Positions 35,932 through 44,206 of a stretch of 64,000 nucleotides of DNA are shown here, piece after piece. The notes below the pieces were generated by a model. That model made no database searches. It was not told the origin of the DNA and saw only the letters and a program-made list of their open reading frames with translations. Made by a program: the position numbers and the translations under genes. Position 1 is the stretch's first letter; each line of letters begins with the position of its first letter. The stretch is from Clostridiales bacterium (GTDB taxonomy: Bacteria; Bacillota_E; Sulfobacillia; Sulfobacillales; JAIMBI01), in assembly GCA_027318915.1 (NCBI GenBank), contig DAHVOH010000005.1:1-64000 (forward strand), in the 5' to 3' direction.

Positions 35932-37071
35932 ATGGACTTTGCCCTGACTCCGGAACAAGAATCCTTGCGCGAGTGGGCGCACGGGTTTGCGGAGCGTGAG
36001 ATCCGACCGGTCGCCGCCCATTACGACGAAGTGGAAGAACTGCCCCGCGACGTGTTGGTCAAGGCGGCCAAGGCCGGCCTGTTGTCCTTTGGGTTGCCGG
36101 AAGAGTATGGGGGCGCGGGCGTGACCGATCTGCAGTCCCAGCTGGTGGTGATGGAAGAACTGTTCTGGGGATGCGCGGGCATCGCCACGTCCATGGGCGG
36201 TGTGGGCCTGGCGGCCCTGCCCATCTTGGAAATGGGCAGTCCGGAACAAAAACGTCAGTGGCTGCCCCTGTTCACCGATCCCGACCGGCCGCGGCTGGGC
36301 GCCATGTGCTTGACGGAGCCTCAAGCCGGTTCGGATGTGGTGGCGCTTCAAACCCGGGCGGAGCGCCGCGGGGACCGCTATGTGATCAACGGCACCAAAA
36401 CCTTCATCACCAACGGCGGGATTGCGGATGTCTACGTGGTGTTCGCCCGGACAGACCCAACCGGCGGCTACACCGGCGTGTCGGCCTTCGTGCTGGATGG
36501 CGCCACCCCGGGCATCCAGGGCGGCAAGAAGTTCAAGAAACTGGGATTGCGGGCCAGCCATACGGCGGAGGTGCACTTCGACAACGTCGAAGCGCCGGTG
36601 GAAAATCGCCTGGGGGAGGAAAACATGGCGTTTTTGGGCGCCATGAAGATGCTGGAGTACTCCCGCCCCAGTGTCGCCACCGCCGCGGTGGGAGTGGCCC
36701 GGGCCGCCTACGAGTATGCGCTGCAGTATGCGAAAGAGCGCCAGCAGTTCGGGCGGCCCATCTATCACAATCAGGCGGTGTCCTTTACGTTGGCCGACAT
36801 GTTGACCAAAATTGAAGCGGGGCGGTTGCTGGCGAGACGAGCCGCCTGGCTGAAGGACCAAGGTCAGAGCTGCAGTCTCGAAGGATCGATGGCCAAAGCA
36901 TTTTGCGGCGATATGGCCATGGAGGTGGCCACCCAAGCCGTGCAGATTCTGGGTGGCTACGGATACATGCGGGACTTTCCGGTGGAGAAGTGGATGCGCG
37001 ACGCGAAAATCATGGCCATTTACGAAGGAACGTCCCAGATTCAGCGCCGCGTCATGACGCGGTTGATGTAG
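35932..37071 (+). CDS. Acyl-CoA dehydrogenase
   Basis: A 379-residue acyl-CoA dehydrogenase, first gene of a three-gene fatty-acid oxidation unit. Signatures: MCLTEPQAGSDVVALQT, FITNGGIADVYVVFA, ERQQFGRPIYHNQ, QILGGYGYMRDFPVEKWMRD and IYEGTSQIQR with the catalytic Glu. ATG 35932 follows GGAGG. It is related to but distinct from the dehydrogenase at 2762-3925, so the genome has at least two. Electrons would go to ETF, not encoded here. Confidence 0.94.
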   Translation: MDFALTPEQESLREWAHGFAEREIRPVAAHYDEVEELPRDVLVKAAKAGLLSFGLPEEYGGAGVTDLQSQLVVMEELFWGCAGIATSMGGVGLAALPILEMGSPEQKRQWLPLFTDPDRPRLGAMCLTEPQAGSDVVALQTRAERRGDRYVINGTKTFITNGGIADVYVVFARTDPTGGYTGVSAFVLDGATPGIQGGKKFKKLGLRASHTAEVHFDNVEAPVENRLGEENMAFLGAMKMLEYSRPSVATAAVGVARAAYEYALQYAKERQQFGRPIYHNQAVSFTLADMLTKIEAGRLLARRAAWLKDQGQSCSLEGSMAKAFCGDMAMEVATQAVQILGGYGYMRDFPVEKWMRDAKIMAIYEGTSQIQRRVMTRLM

Positions 37072-37114
37072 GATGGGCGGCGAACAGCGGCAGAATAGGA
37101 TGGGAGGAGAACCC

Positions 37115-37438
37115 ATGAGCACGCGGGAACTGGTGGAGGCACTCACGGCCCGTTTACAGACCAAGGCGGCGGACCAATTGGGCCAATCGGTGGGTGTCTA
37201 CCAATTCCACCTCACCGGAGAAGACGGCGGGGACTACACGCTGACGGTGGCGGCGGACGGCGCCCGGGTTGAGGCCGGCACAGCCGAACACCCGGGGGTC
37301 ACCATCACGATGACGGCTCAAGATTTCAAGGCGCTGACCGATGGATCTCTCAATCCGATGACCGCCTTCATGTCCGGCAAGCTGTCGGTGGCCGGGTCCA
37401 TGGGATTGGCCATGAAGCTCTCCAATCTCATCAGTTAA
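37115..37438 (+). CDS. SCP2 sterol/lipid-binding domain protein
   Basis: A 107-residue single-domain protein of the SCP-2 family. The fold is recognised from YQFHLTGEDGGDYTLTVAADG, then VTITMTAQDFKALTDGSLNPMTAFMSGKLSVAG, the classical SCP2 pattern. Such proteins bind acyl-CoA or other hydrophobic ligands in the cytoplasm. GGGAGGA is upstream of the ATG. Its place between an acyl-CoA dehydrogenase and a thiolase fits an acyl-CoA carrier role in beta-oxidation (inference). Confidence 0.9.
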   Translation: MSTRELVEALTARLQTKAADQLGQSVGVYQFHLTGEDGGDYTLTVAADGARVEAGTAEHPGVTITMTAQDFKALTDGSLNPMTAFMSGKLSVAGSMGLAMKLSNLIS

Positions 37439-37450
37439 GGAGCGCGAGCC

Positions 37451-38584
37451 ATGTCCGAAGCATTTTTGGTGGACGGCGTGCGGTCGGCGTTCGGCCGACG
37501 GGGCGGCGTGCTCAGCAGCATCCGTCCCGACGACCTCGGCTCCCAGGTTCTGAATCGGCTGGTCGAGCGCACCGGCGTCGATCCGGCGCTGGTAGAGGAT
37601 GTCCGCTTGGGTTGTGTCACCCAGACCGGCGAGCAGGGCCTCAATTTGGGCCGCCTGTTGCCCCTCATCGCCGGCTGGCCGGTAACTGTGCCGGGGGCGA
37701 CGGTCAACCGCATGTGCGGGTCCAGCCTCGAAACCCTGAACGAATGCGCCCAGGCCATCCGGGCCGGCACCCATGACCTCATGGTCGCGGCCGGTCTCGA
37801 ATCGATGTCGCGGGTGCCCATGCTGTCCGATGGCGCGGGATTCAGCGAGCAGCTGCTGGCCCGCTTTCCCATCGTGCCGCAAGGGGTTTCGGCGGAAATG
37901 ATTGCCGAGCAGTGGCACCTGAGCCGTGAGGAATTGGACGCCTTCAGCCTGGAAAGCCATCGGCGAGCCATCCAGGCCCAGGACACAGGGGTTTTCGCCG
38001 CGGAGATTGTTCCGGTCACGTTGCCCGACGGGTCGGAGGTAGTGATGGACGAAGGCCCGCGACGCGACACATCGGCCGAAAAGCTGGCCGCCTTGCGGAC
38101 CGTCTTCAAGCCCGACGGCGTCGTCACGGCCGGCAACGCCAGCCAAATCACCGATGGGGCCGCAGCTCTCCTGGTGGCGTCGGAGGAGGCACTGCGCGTC
38201 CATCATCTTGAGCCGTTAACGCGCGTCGTGGGCATGGCCGTGGTGGGAGTGGACCCGGTCATCATGCTGACAGGTCCGATTCCGGCCACCCGCAAGGTGC
38301 TCGACAAGACGGGGCTCAGCCTGGACCAGATGGACGTCATCGAGATCAATGAGGCCTTTGCCAGCGTGGTGCTGGCCTGGGGCCGGGAATACCATCCCGA
38401 CTGGGCGCGCGTGAATCCGCATGGGGGAGCCATCGCGTTGGGACATCCGCTCGGCGCCTCCGGCGCCCGGCTCGCTTTGACCGCGAGCCGCGAGCTCGTG
38501 CGCCGCCGGGGCCGCTACGCCCTCGTCACCATGTGCATCGGCTGGGGAATCGGCATCGCCACGATACTGGAGCGAGCCGCCTAA
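37451..38584 (+). CDS. Thiolase (acetyl-CoA acyltransferase)
   Basis: A 377-residue thiolase, cleaving 3-ketoacyl-CoA to acetyl-CoA, or condensing in reverse. The nucleophile is Cys89 in NRMCGSSLE; the catalytic His is in ALGHPLGASGARL, and the second Cys is in TMCIGWGIGIA, where the usual CIGGGQG is changed (GGQ to WGI). The enzyme is 12 codons after the SCP2 gene with AAGGAGC upstream. Conserved NEAFA motif is present. It ends the operon. Confidence 0.93.
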   Translation: MSEAFLVDGVRSAFGRRGGVLSSIRPDDLGSQVLNRLVERTGVDPALVEDVRLGCVTQTGEQGLNLGRLLPLIAGWPVTVPGATVNRMCGSSLETLNECAQAIRAGTHDLMVAAGLESMSRVPMLSDGAGFSEQLLARFPIVPQGVSAEMIAEQWHLSREELDAFSLESHRRAIQAQDTGVFAAEIVPVTLPDGSEVVMDEGPRRDTSAEKLAALRTVFKPDGVVTAGNASQITDGAAALLVASEEALRVHHLEPLTRVVGMAVVGVDPVIMLTGPIPATRKVLDKTGLSLDQMDVIEINEAFASVVLAWGREYHPDWARVNPHGGAIALGHPLGASGARLALTASRELVRRRGRYALVTMCIGWGIGIATILERAA

Positions 38585-38803
38585 TCCTGCGGGTTGCCGG
38601 ACGCCACCGCCTGTGCTTTGATCAGACCGCAGCGGTTGCGCAAGGGGCGTGGTGCATATGGCGAGCGCCGACCGGCGGTCCGGGGGGCGGCTGAGCGCGG
38701 ACGCGGGTTGTTCGCGCCCCGTCACCGACGCGACCGCGGTGCCGCGAAGGCGCGGCGAGTCAGGCCGCGTCGCGGCTTTCGCCCCGGTCTCCCAGGACGT
38801 CTC

Positions 38804-40132
38804 ATGGCCATCAACGCCGCGCCGCTAGACGGACCCGCCGTCGCCGCCCCGGCAGAGGCCGTGGTGCGGCGAACGCTGTGTATCTTGCTGCTGGGACAGC
38901 GACGCCCGCCGCCCCGCAGGGCGGGCGCTCCGTTGAGTTGGGTGGGGCGGGCTGTGTCGGCGGCACCCAAGTTCGTCTCCGATCCCTTGGCGAAAGTTTT
39001 TCGCTTCCCGCCGCTGGTACGCGCGGCGTGGGGTCTCCTGGCGCAGTCGTGCCCGCCGGAGCGCGCCGCCGAGCTGTTGGACAGGCCCTTCGAAGCCGTG
39101 GTGCAGGACGGGGCGCGGATTGACGAGGAGTTGGGGGCGGACGGGCCGCTGGCCCGGCGCCAGTTGCAGGCGCTGGTGGGACAAGGGGTCCGCCCGGCGG
39201 CCGTTCACCCGTTGCCGCGCCCGGTGCTGTGGGGGGCGATGGTGATGGCGCTGGCGCTGCTGACGGTCGCCTCCCCCCTGGTGACCGGCCCTGTCACCGT
39301 CAGCAATCCCGGCGTGCCGTCGTCGGCCGCCACGACCATCACGTCCTTGGCTTACGGCCCCAAACAAGTGGGGCTGCTCGAATTGTCGCCGACCGCGGGT
39401 GAGCTCCTGCTGAAAAGCGGAGCGGGCTGGACGACTCACACCATCCGATCGCCCTTTCAGATGGCCCAGTGGCTCGGCGTTCCGTGGAACGTCAGCTGGT
39501 TCGGGGTGGAAGGGCTGGCCTTGGTGCCCGCTCCTTTTGTGGACAATGCGGTGCCCCCCGGATTTCCGGCCGGCCGCTTTGTCATGACCGCTCACTACCT
39601 TTGGACTGCCTCGGCGAGCCTGCAACTCGTCACCGCCACGCCCCGCAGGGGGCGCCCCACCACCTACGCCCTCCCCGAAGGTCTGGCCGCGCTGAGCCTG
39701 TCCGGCGCCCCGGGCGGCGGGGTCGATCTGGCCTGGTGGAGCGGAGGACGCCTGGTGCGTCTCGCGCTGACGCGAACGGCCGGCCATTTTCACGCCAAGC
39801 GGGCTGTCGTCTCGTTCCGCTCGGTGCCGTCACTCATGACGACCGACGACGCCGGCACGGTGCTCATGGTGGTGCAGGACACGCTATGGGCCTGGACCCC
39901 GGGTCGGCGTCCGCTCCGCTTGACCCGACTGGCGGTGGCCAACCCGCTCTACCTTGAAGCCTACGGCCAAGCCTTCTGGGTGGTGGGCAGCACGCATGCG
40001 GAACTCTTGACCGACGCGGGACAGCGCCAAGTCTTCTTGCCCATCAACTCGCCGGACGCCTGCGCGGTCGAGGCCAACGGGGACCTATGGGTCTACGCCC
40101 AGTCGGGCGTGGAGGTGCTGACGCCGCGGTGA
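38804..40132 (+). CDS. Membrane protein with predicted extracellular beta-propeller-like domain
   Basis: A 442-residue protein of unknown function. N-terminal ~140 residues look cytoplasmic and helical; a stretch (VRAAWGLLAQSCPPERAAELL followed by DRPFEAVVQDGARIDEEL) is faintly like a sigma region 4 helix-turn-helix. One transmembrane helix (~residues 148-168) follows, then ~270 residues of beta-rich sequence with repeated aromatic and VxL strands, propeller-like. It is convergent with a similar membrane protein linked to an ECF sigma factor. The start at ATG 38804 is uncertain, with only weak SD; the 220 bp upstream hold no clear gene. Confidence 0.6.
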   Translation: MAINAAPLDGPAVAAPAEAVVRRTLCILLLGQRRPPPRRAGAPLSWVGRAVSAAPKFVSDPLAKVFRFPPLVRAAWGLLAQSCPPERAAELLDRPFEAVVQDGARIDEELGADGPLARRQLQALVGQGVRPAAVHPLPRPVLWGAMVMALALLTVASPLVTGPVTVSNPGVPSSAATTITSLAYGPKQVGLLELSPTAGELLLKSGAGWTTHTIRSPFQMAQWLGVPWNVSWFGVEGLALVPAPFVDNAVPPGFPAGRFVMTAHYLWTASASLQLVTATPRRGRPTTYALPEGLAALSLSGAPGGGVDLAWWSGGRLVRLALTRTAGHFHAKRAVVSFRSVPSLMTTDDAGTVLMVVQDTLWAWTPGRRPLRLTRLAVANPLYLEAYGQAFWVVGSTHAELLTDAGQRQVFLPINSPDACAVEANGDLWVYAQSGVEVLTPR

Positions 40133-40134
40133 AA

Positions 40135-41547
40135 TCACGCCGTCGGCTTCAAAACCAGGACCCACCAGCCGTCCGGGTAGGAGACCAGCACCTGGTGCGT
40201 GCCGATGGCCATGAGCAGCGTCGGCGTGCTGTTTGTCCGACCGGGTGGCGCCGGCAGAGTGAGCCACGTTTGGGTGGCGCCCTGCCAGCGGAAGAGTGCG
40301 CCCTGATTGTCCGCATACAGCAGATCCCCGTTGGCAAAGGCGGTCAGCTGGCCCACGCCGCTGGTGTTGGGCTGGGGGAGGGGGATGAGAGACCAGCCGG
40401 CCCCGGGGCCCTTCCACTCTTCCAAAACGGCCGGCGGCCCGAGCAACAGGGCCGCCACACGCCCTTGCGGCGTGACGACCATCTGCGTGGGCGCCGTGCC
40501 GTTCGGCCACGGCAGGCCGATGTTGTGCCACCCCCGGCCGTCGTTGCGCGACAGCAGCACCGGTCCCATGCCGGCCTGGCCCGTCGGCGCCAATGAGACG
40601 GCGGCCAGGATGCGGCTTCCGTGCTGACCGACGGCGAAAGTCGCCACCGAAAATCCCTGAGGCGCCTGGTAGCGTGCTTGCCAGTGAACCCCGTCGGAGG
40701 AAAGATACAGCGTGCCGTCGGCCAACGCCCAAAACTGATGGCCCAGCGCCACCAGTTGGGTGATCGGCGCCGCCGGCATGGAGTCCGGCTGCCAGACGCC
40801 TGACCGGCTCGTACGGAGGTACAGCTGCTCGGTGCCGGTGGGTGATTCCGTGAGCAAGAGGGCCCGCGCCGGTTCGGCGGGAAGGGCGGCCACCTGACTC
40901 TGGAGGGCCGCGGCGCCCGGATCCATCGCCCAATGGACATCCATGGCGCCGGTGAGGAGCGCCCACTCGGCCCCGTGGGTAATATAGACGTCCTGCCCCG
41001 CCGCGCTGAAGGACGAGAGAGGGGTGAGACCCCCCGATACCCAGTAGCCGGCCGCCGACCCCGTCACCGGATCCTGGGCAACCGGCACCGGGTCGGTCCC
41101 ATTGGCATACCAGACCGGCTGGTTGTTCTCAAAACCCACGGCCAACTGGCTCTCGGGACCGCTGCGCACCGCCACCACCACATCGGCCGGAAATCCTTTG
41201 ACCGTGGCGTGGCCCGTGTACAACGTCTCTTGCCAGGGCCGCGAGTGGGGAACGGCCCACACCGGCAGTGAACTCTGCGCCACCAAGCCCAGACGCGCCC
41301 ACGGATCAGGCTGAACCGAAGCCGTTCTCGAGGCCGGAGCCAGAGCCAGAGGCAGGCGCGACACGTGCCCGTAGGCCGCCGCCGCTAAAAGCGCGGCTGC
41401 CGCAGCTGCCGCGCCCAATGCATATCCGGGGCCACGCCGACGACGGCGACGCCACGCCCGCGGGTCAAACCGAGAATCAAAATGAAGCTCGTGCTCATCC
41501 AGGAGGCGATCCAACACTTCGCCGGGGTCACGCTCTCGTCCCCCCAC
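40135..41547 (-). CDS. Membrane-anchored beta-propeller-like protein, putative anti-sigma partner
   Basis: A 470-residue protein coded 4 nt after the ECF sigma gene. N-terminal ~36 residues are cytoplasmic and very basic (AWRRRRRRGPGY), one transmembrane helix follows (~40-60), then a ~400-residue extracellular part with repeated sialidase/BNR-like strands (LYLSSDGVHWQARY, LLSRNDGRGWHNIGL, LLYADNQGALFRW). By position it is the likely membrane regulator of the sigma factor, though it lacks a recognisable zinc anti-sigma motif. GTG 41547 is the start. Confidence 0.65.
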   Translation of the reverse strand: MGGRERDPGEVLDRLLDEHELHFDSRFDPRAWRRRRRRGPGYALGAAAAAAALLAAAAYGHVSRLPLALAPASRTASVQPDPWARLGLVAQSSLPVWAVPHSRPWQETLYTGHATVKGFPADVVVAVRSGPESQLAVGFENNQPVWYANGTDPVPVAQDPVTGSAAGYWVSGGLTPLSSFSAAGQDVYITHGAEWALLTGAMDVHWAMDPGAAALQSQVAALPAEPARALLLTESPTGTEQLYLRTSRSGVWQPDSMPAAPITQLVALGHQFWALADGTLYLSSDGVHWQARYQAPQGFSVATFAVGQHGSRILAAVSLAPTGQAGMGPVLLSRNDGRGWHNIGLPWPNGTAPTQMVVTPQGRVAALLLGPPAVLEEWKGPGAGWSLIPLPQPNTSGVGQLTAFANGDLLYADNQGALFRWQGATQTWLTLPAPPGRTNSTPTLLMAIGTHQVLVSYPDGWWVLVLKPTA

Positions 41548-41551
41548 AGTG

Positions 41552-42070
41552 TTAGTCCACCTCCTCCCGGATCACGGGCTCCAGCAGCGGGCGCAAATGC
41601 TGGCGAGCGCGGTACAGCCGCGTCTTGACCATCTGCTCCGACAAACCCAGAATTTGCGCGGTATCCTTCAACGAATGGTCCAAATAATAAAACAGGAGGA
41701 TCACCTGCTGCTCCAGCGGCTTGAGCGCCTCCACCGCTTGACCGACCGCCATGGCCTGCTCCCGATCCGGTCCCAGGGGCGCGGTGCCGAACAGCTCCTG
41801 CGGATCCACGGCGTCTTCCGGATGCCGATGGTGATAGCGCATCCGATCCCGGCACAAGTTCACCACGGTTTGATACAGCAGGGCGGTGGACAGAGACTCC
41901 ACACCATGACGCAGACAATGCCGCCAGAGACGGTAAAACGCCTCTTGCGCCACATCCTCCGCCTCCGTGCGGTGCCGCAGCGTAACGTAGGCCAACCGCA
42001 GCGCCCGGTCGCCGTTCTCCGTTACAAATGCGGTATACGCGTCCTGCAAGGCCTCGCCCAGGGCGGCCAC
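41552..42070 (-). CDS. ECF-type RNA polymerase sigma factor
   Basis: A 172-residue sigma-70 family member with only regions 2 and 4. Region 2: RLAYVTLRHRTEAEDVAQEAFYR. Region 4: LEQQVILLFYYLDHSLKDTAQILGLSEQMVKTRLYRARQHL. Such factors respond to envelope or extracytoplasmic signals. GTG 42070 has GGAAGG a few nt upstream. A sequence matching an ECF promoter lies just before the gene, suggesting autoregulation. It is co-transcribed with the membrane protein downstream. Confidence 0.92.
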   Translation of the reverse strand: MAALGEALQDAYTAFVTENGDRALRLAYVTLRHRTEAEDVAQEAFYRLWRHCLRHGVESLSTALLYQTVVNLCRDRMRYHHRHPEDAVDPQELFGTAPLGPDREQAMAVGQAVEALKPLEQQVILLFYYLDHSLKDTAQILGLSEQMVKTRLYRARQHLRPLLEPVIREEVD

Positions 42071-42093
42071 CCGCCTTCCCGGTCACACGAATG

Positions 42094-42122
42094 TCAACGC
42101 CGTCATGCTCTTTCAGGTTACA
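42094..42122 (-). promoter_or_regulatory. Probable ECF sigma autoregulatory promoter
   Basis: On the minus strand TGTAAC (42117-42122) is separated by 17 nt from CGTTGA (42094-42099), upstream of the sigma gene start at 42070. This resembles the Bacillus sigma-X/sigma-V type consensus (TGTAAC, 17 nt, CGwC). Confidence 0.5.
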
Positions 42123-42183
42123 CCATCTAGACGGTGCCGCAAATATCGGCCATACCTGGATCAAACGCGAAAGGAGCACACCC

Positions 42184-42546
42184 ATGGCGACCCTGAGTTT
42201 AGGACCCCTCATCCTGTTCACGCCCGTGTTCGAGGAGTGCCGGCACTTTTACGAGGCCGTGCTGGGAACCGAACCCCAGTCCGTGCACGACGGCTACGCG
42301 GAATATCGATTGGGAAGCACGGTGTTTGCCCTGCACCGCTCCGACGGACCGGCGTCGCCGGCGGGACGGCTTCATCTGCATTTTGCGACGTCCGATTTGA
42401 ACGGCGTCCTGGAGCGGGCAACCGCCGCCGGGTTCCCCCCCACCGCCACCCCGGTTCAGCAGGCGTGGGGCCGCGAAGCGCACTTCACGGACCCGGCCGG
42501 ATTCGGCTTCGAAATCGTCGAGATGCCGGGGGAGGAGGCCGTATGA
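42184..42546 (+). CDS. VOC/glyoxalase-fold protein
   Basis: A 120-residue single vicinal-oxygen-chelate domain. ILFTPVFEECRHFYEAVLG and the C-terminal AHFTDPAGFGFEIVEMP are typical of glyoxalase/bleomycin-resistance family proteins. The two halves provide the betaalphabetabetabeta units; metal ligands are not certain. The reaction cannot be assigned. ATG 42184 follows AAAGGAG. Its end overlaps the start of the next gene (ATGA). Confidence 0.82.
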   Translation: MATLSLGPLILFTPVFEECRHFYEAVLGTEPQSVHDGYAEYRLGSTVFALHRSDGPASPAGRLHLHFATSDLNGVLERATAAGFPPTATPVQQAWGREAHFTDPAGFGFEIVEMPGEEAV

Positions 42547-43022
42547 CCGACGCCATCCGCCGCGTGGAAACAGTCCTGGCCGAAGCCGGATTCCCCGCCG
42601 CGGTGGTGGAGCTGGACCACTCGGCGCGCACGGCGTACGATGCGGCCGCGGCGCTGGAGTGCACGGTCGCGCAGATCGCCAAGTCGCTCATCGTCCTGGG
42701 CACCGTGTCCGGACGATTGGCGCTGGTGCTTATTCGCGGCGGCGATCACTTGGACCTGGACCGTCTGTCGACGGCTCTCGGGGAGCCGGCGGAGATGGCG
42801 CCGGCTGCAACCGTCAAGCGAACCACCGGGTTTGCCGTGGGCGGCGTGCCACCCGTCGGCCATCTGACGCCGCTGCCGGCCTGGATGGACCGGCGCTTGT
42901 GGGAAGAAGACCCCGTGTGGGCGGCGGCCGGCCACCCGCGCGCCGTCTTTCGGACCACGGGGCCCACATTGGCCCAGTTGACCCAAGCCCAGGTGCTAGA
43001 TATCGCCGTGCCGGACGTTTGA
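42543..43022 (+). CDS. YbaK/EbsC (prolyl-tRNA editing) domain protein
   Basis: A 159-residue stand-alone YbaK-type deacylase. CTVAQIAKSLIVLG holds the conserved Lys used to bind the tRNA end, followed by LVLIRGGDHLDL and the TGFAVGGVPPVGH motif. These proteins hydrolyse misacylated tRNAs such as Cys- or Ala-tRNAPro. It is coupled to the VOC gene and its 3' end overlaps the convergent pyrophosphatase gene by 27 bp. Confidence 0.9.
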   Translation: MTDAIRRVETVLAEAGFPAAVVELDHSARTAYDAAAALECTVAQIAKSLIVLGTVSGRLALVLIRGGDHLDLDRLSTALGEPAEMAPAATVKRTTGFAVGGVPPVGHLTPLPAWMDRRLWEEDPVWAAAGHPRAVFRTTGPTLAQLTQAQVLDIAVPDV

Positions 43023-43496
43023 GTGATGGACGCGGCGGCGGCACTCGGCCAATAGCGCTTCGGCAGCCGTCTGCCCTTGCCATTCGCCCACCGTCGCGGT
43101 CAGTCCCTGCAACTCCTTGTATGTGGCGAAAAAGTGGGAGATCTCCTTGAGAACGTGCGGCGGCAAATCCTCCAACGCCTGCACTTGGTCGTAGCGCGGA
43201 TCGTCATGGGCGACGGCCAAGAGCTTGTCGTCCACGCCGTGCTCATCCTGCATGGCCAGCAGGCCGACGATGCGCGCTCTCAGCAGGCAGCCCGGAAAGG
43301 TGGGCTGGCTGATGAGGACGATGACATCCAACGGATCGCCGTCCTCCGCCAGCGTATCGGGCACGAACCCATAGTCGGCCGGGTAGTGGAAGGGTGAGTA
43401 CAGGACACGGTCTAGCCGGATCCGGCCGGTCTTGTGATCCACCTCATACTTGTTTTGACTGCCGGTGGGAATTTCGATAAGCGCTTCGACGACCAC
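42996..43496 (-). CDS. ppa: Inorganic pyrophosphatase (family I)
   Basis: A 166-residue soluble PPase that hydrolyses pyrophosphate to phosphate. Active-site signatures: EIPTGSQNKYEVD, YSPFHYPADYGFVP and the metal-binding DGDPLD (~residues 52-57). GTG 43496 is chosen since AAAGGAGA ends 6 nt before it; upstream in-frame starts would place the site inside the coding region. Family I in a Bacillota lineage, where family II is common, is of mild note. Confidence 0.94.
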   Translation of the reverse strand: MVVEALIEIPTGSQNKYEVDHKTGRIRLDRVLYSPFHYPADYGFVPDTLAEDGDPLDVIVLISQPTFPGCLLRARIVGLLAMQDEHGVDDKLLAVAHDDPRYDQVQALEDLPPHVLKEISHFFATYKELQGLTATVGEWQGQTAAEALLAECRRRVHHSNVRHGDI

Positions 43497-43572
43497 GGTC
43501 ACTCTCCTTTGCCCCATGATACCGCCAAATGGGGACCGCACCGAAAGCGCCCTGAAATCGCCGGCTCCGTCC

Positions 43573-43581
43573 TGCTATGAT
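43573..43581 (+). promoter_or_regulatory. Extended -10 promoter for yajQ-like gene
   Basis: TG-C-TATGAT at 43573-43581, about 54 nt before ATG 43636; five of six hexamer bases match. No strong -35. Confidence 0.4.
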
Positions 43582-43635
43582 GCCAGTGGGACGCCCGTTT
43601 CGTCCGGGCGCGCTTCGCATCGAAAGGAACGGGAC

Positions 43636-44130
43636 ATGGCCAAGGACAACTCGTTTGATGTGGTATCGGAGCCCGATTTGGGCGAAGTGACGAACGCGGT
43701 CGATCAAACCCAGCGCGAAGTGGGGCAGCGGTATGACTTCCGGGGCCATGACGTGGTCGTCCAATGGGACGGGGACGCCGTCATCACGCTGGAGGCGCCC
43801 GCCGGGCTGGTGATGGACGCCCTGGTGACGGTTCTGGAACAAAAATTGGCCCGCCGCGGTGTATCCCTGCGCTTCCTGGACACAGGCGAGCCCGAACCGC
43901 GCGGACATGATCGCGTCCGCCTCACGGTGCGCTTAAAACGCGGACTCAGCGCGGAAACGGCCAAAGCCATCGTGCAGAGCATCCGCGCGTTGAAATTGAA
44001 GGTGGAGGCGCAAATTCAGGGCGACCTGGTTCGGGTCAGCGGCAAAAGCCGCGACGACCTTCAGGCGGTCATCGCGCACCTAAAGCAGCAGGATTTTGGT
44101 GTGGAACTCGGCTACACCAACTATCGCTGA
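43636..44130 (+). CDS. YajQ family nucleotide-binding protein
   Basis: A 164-residue member of the YajQ/UPF0234 family; some members bind c-di-GMP or nucleotides and act as regulators. The N-terminal NSFDVVSEPDLGEVTNAVDQ and C-terminal VRVSGKSRDDLQAVIAHLK with final YTNYR are invariant family features. ATG 43636 follows GAAAGGAAC. A strong hairpin lies just after the stop. Confidence 0.93.
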   Translation: MAKDNSFDVVSEPDLGEVTNAVDQTQREVGQRYDFRGHDVVVQWDGDAVITLEAPAGLVMDALVTVLEQKLARRGVSLRFLDTGEPEPRGHDRVRLTVRLKRGLSAETAKAIVQSIRALKLKVEAQIQGDLVRVSGKSRDDLQAVIAHLKQQDFGVELGYTNYR

Positions 44131-44158
44131 CGGCCGGCCCGAGCGCGAGCGCCGCCTC

Positions 44159-44192
44159 CGCTGAGGCCGGCCCCGAGGGTTCGGCCTCAGCG
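44159..44192. terminator. Perfect 11-bp hairpin between convergent genes
   Basis: Bases 44159-44169 pair fully with 44182-44192 around a 12-nt loop (arms GCTGAGGCCG / CGGCCTCAGC plus one outer pair). It sits between the yajQ and pepC stop codons. No U-tract is present on either strand, so it is either a bidirectional U-less terminator or an end-protecting stem. Confidence 0.45.
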
Positions 44193-44206
44193 ACGGCGCC
44201 GGCGGG

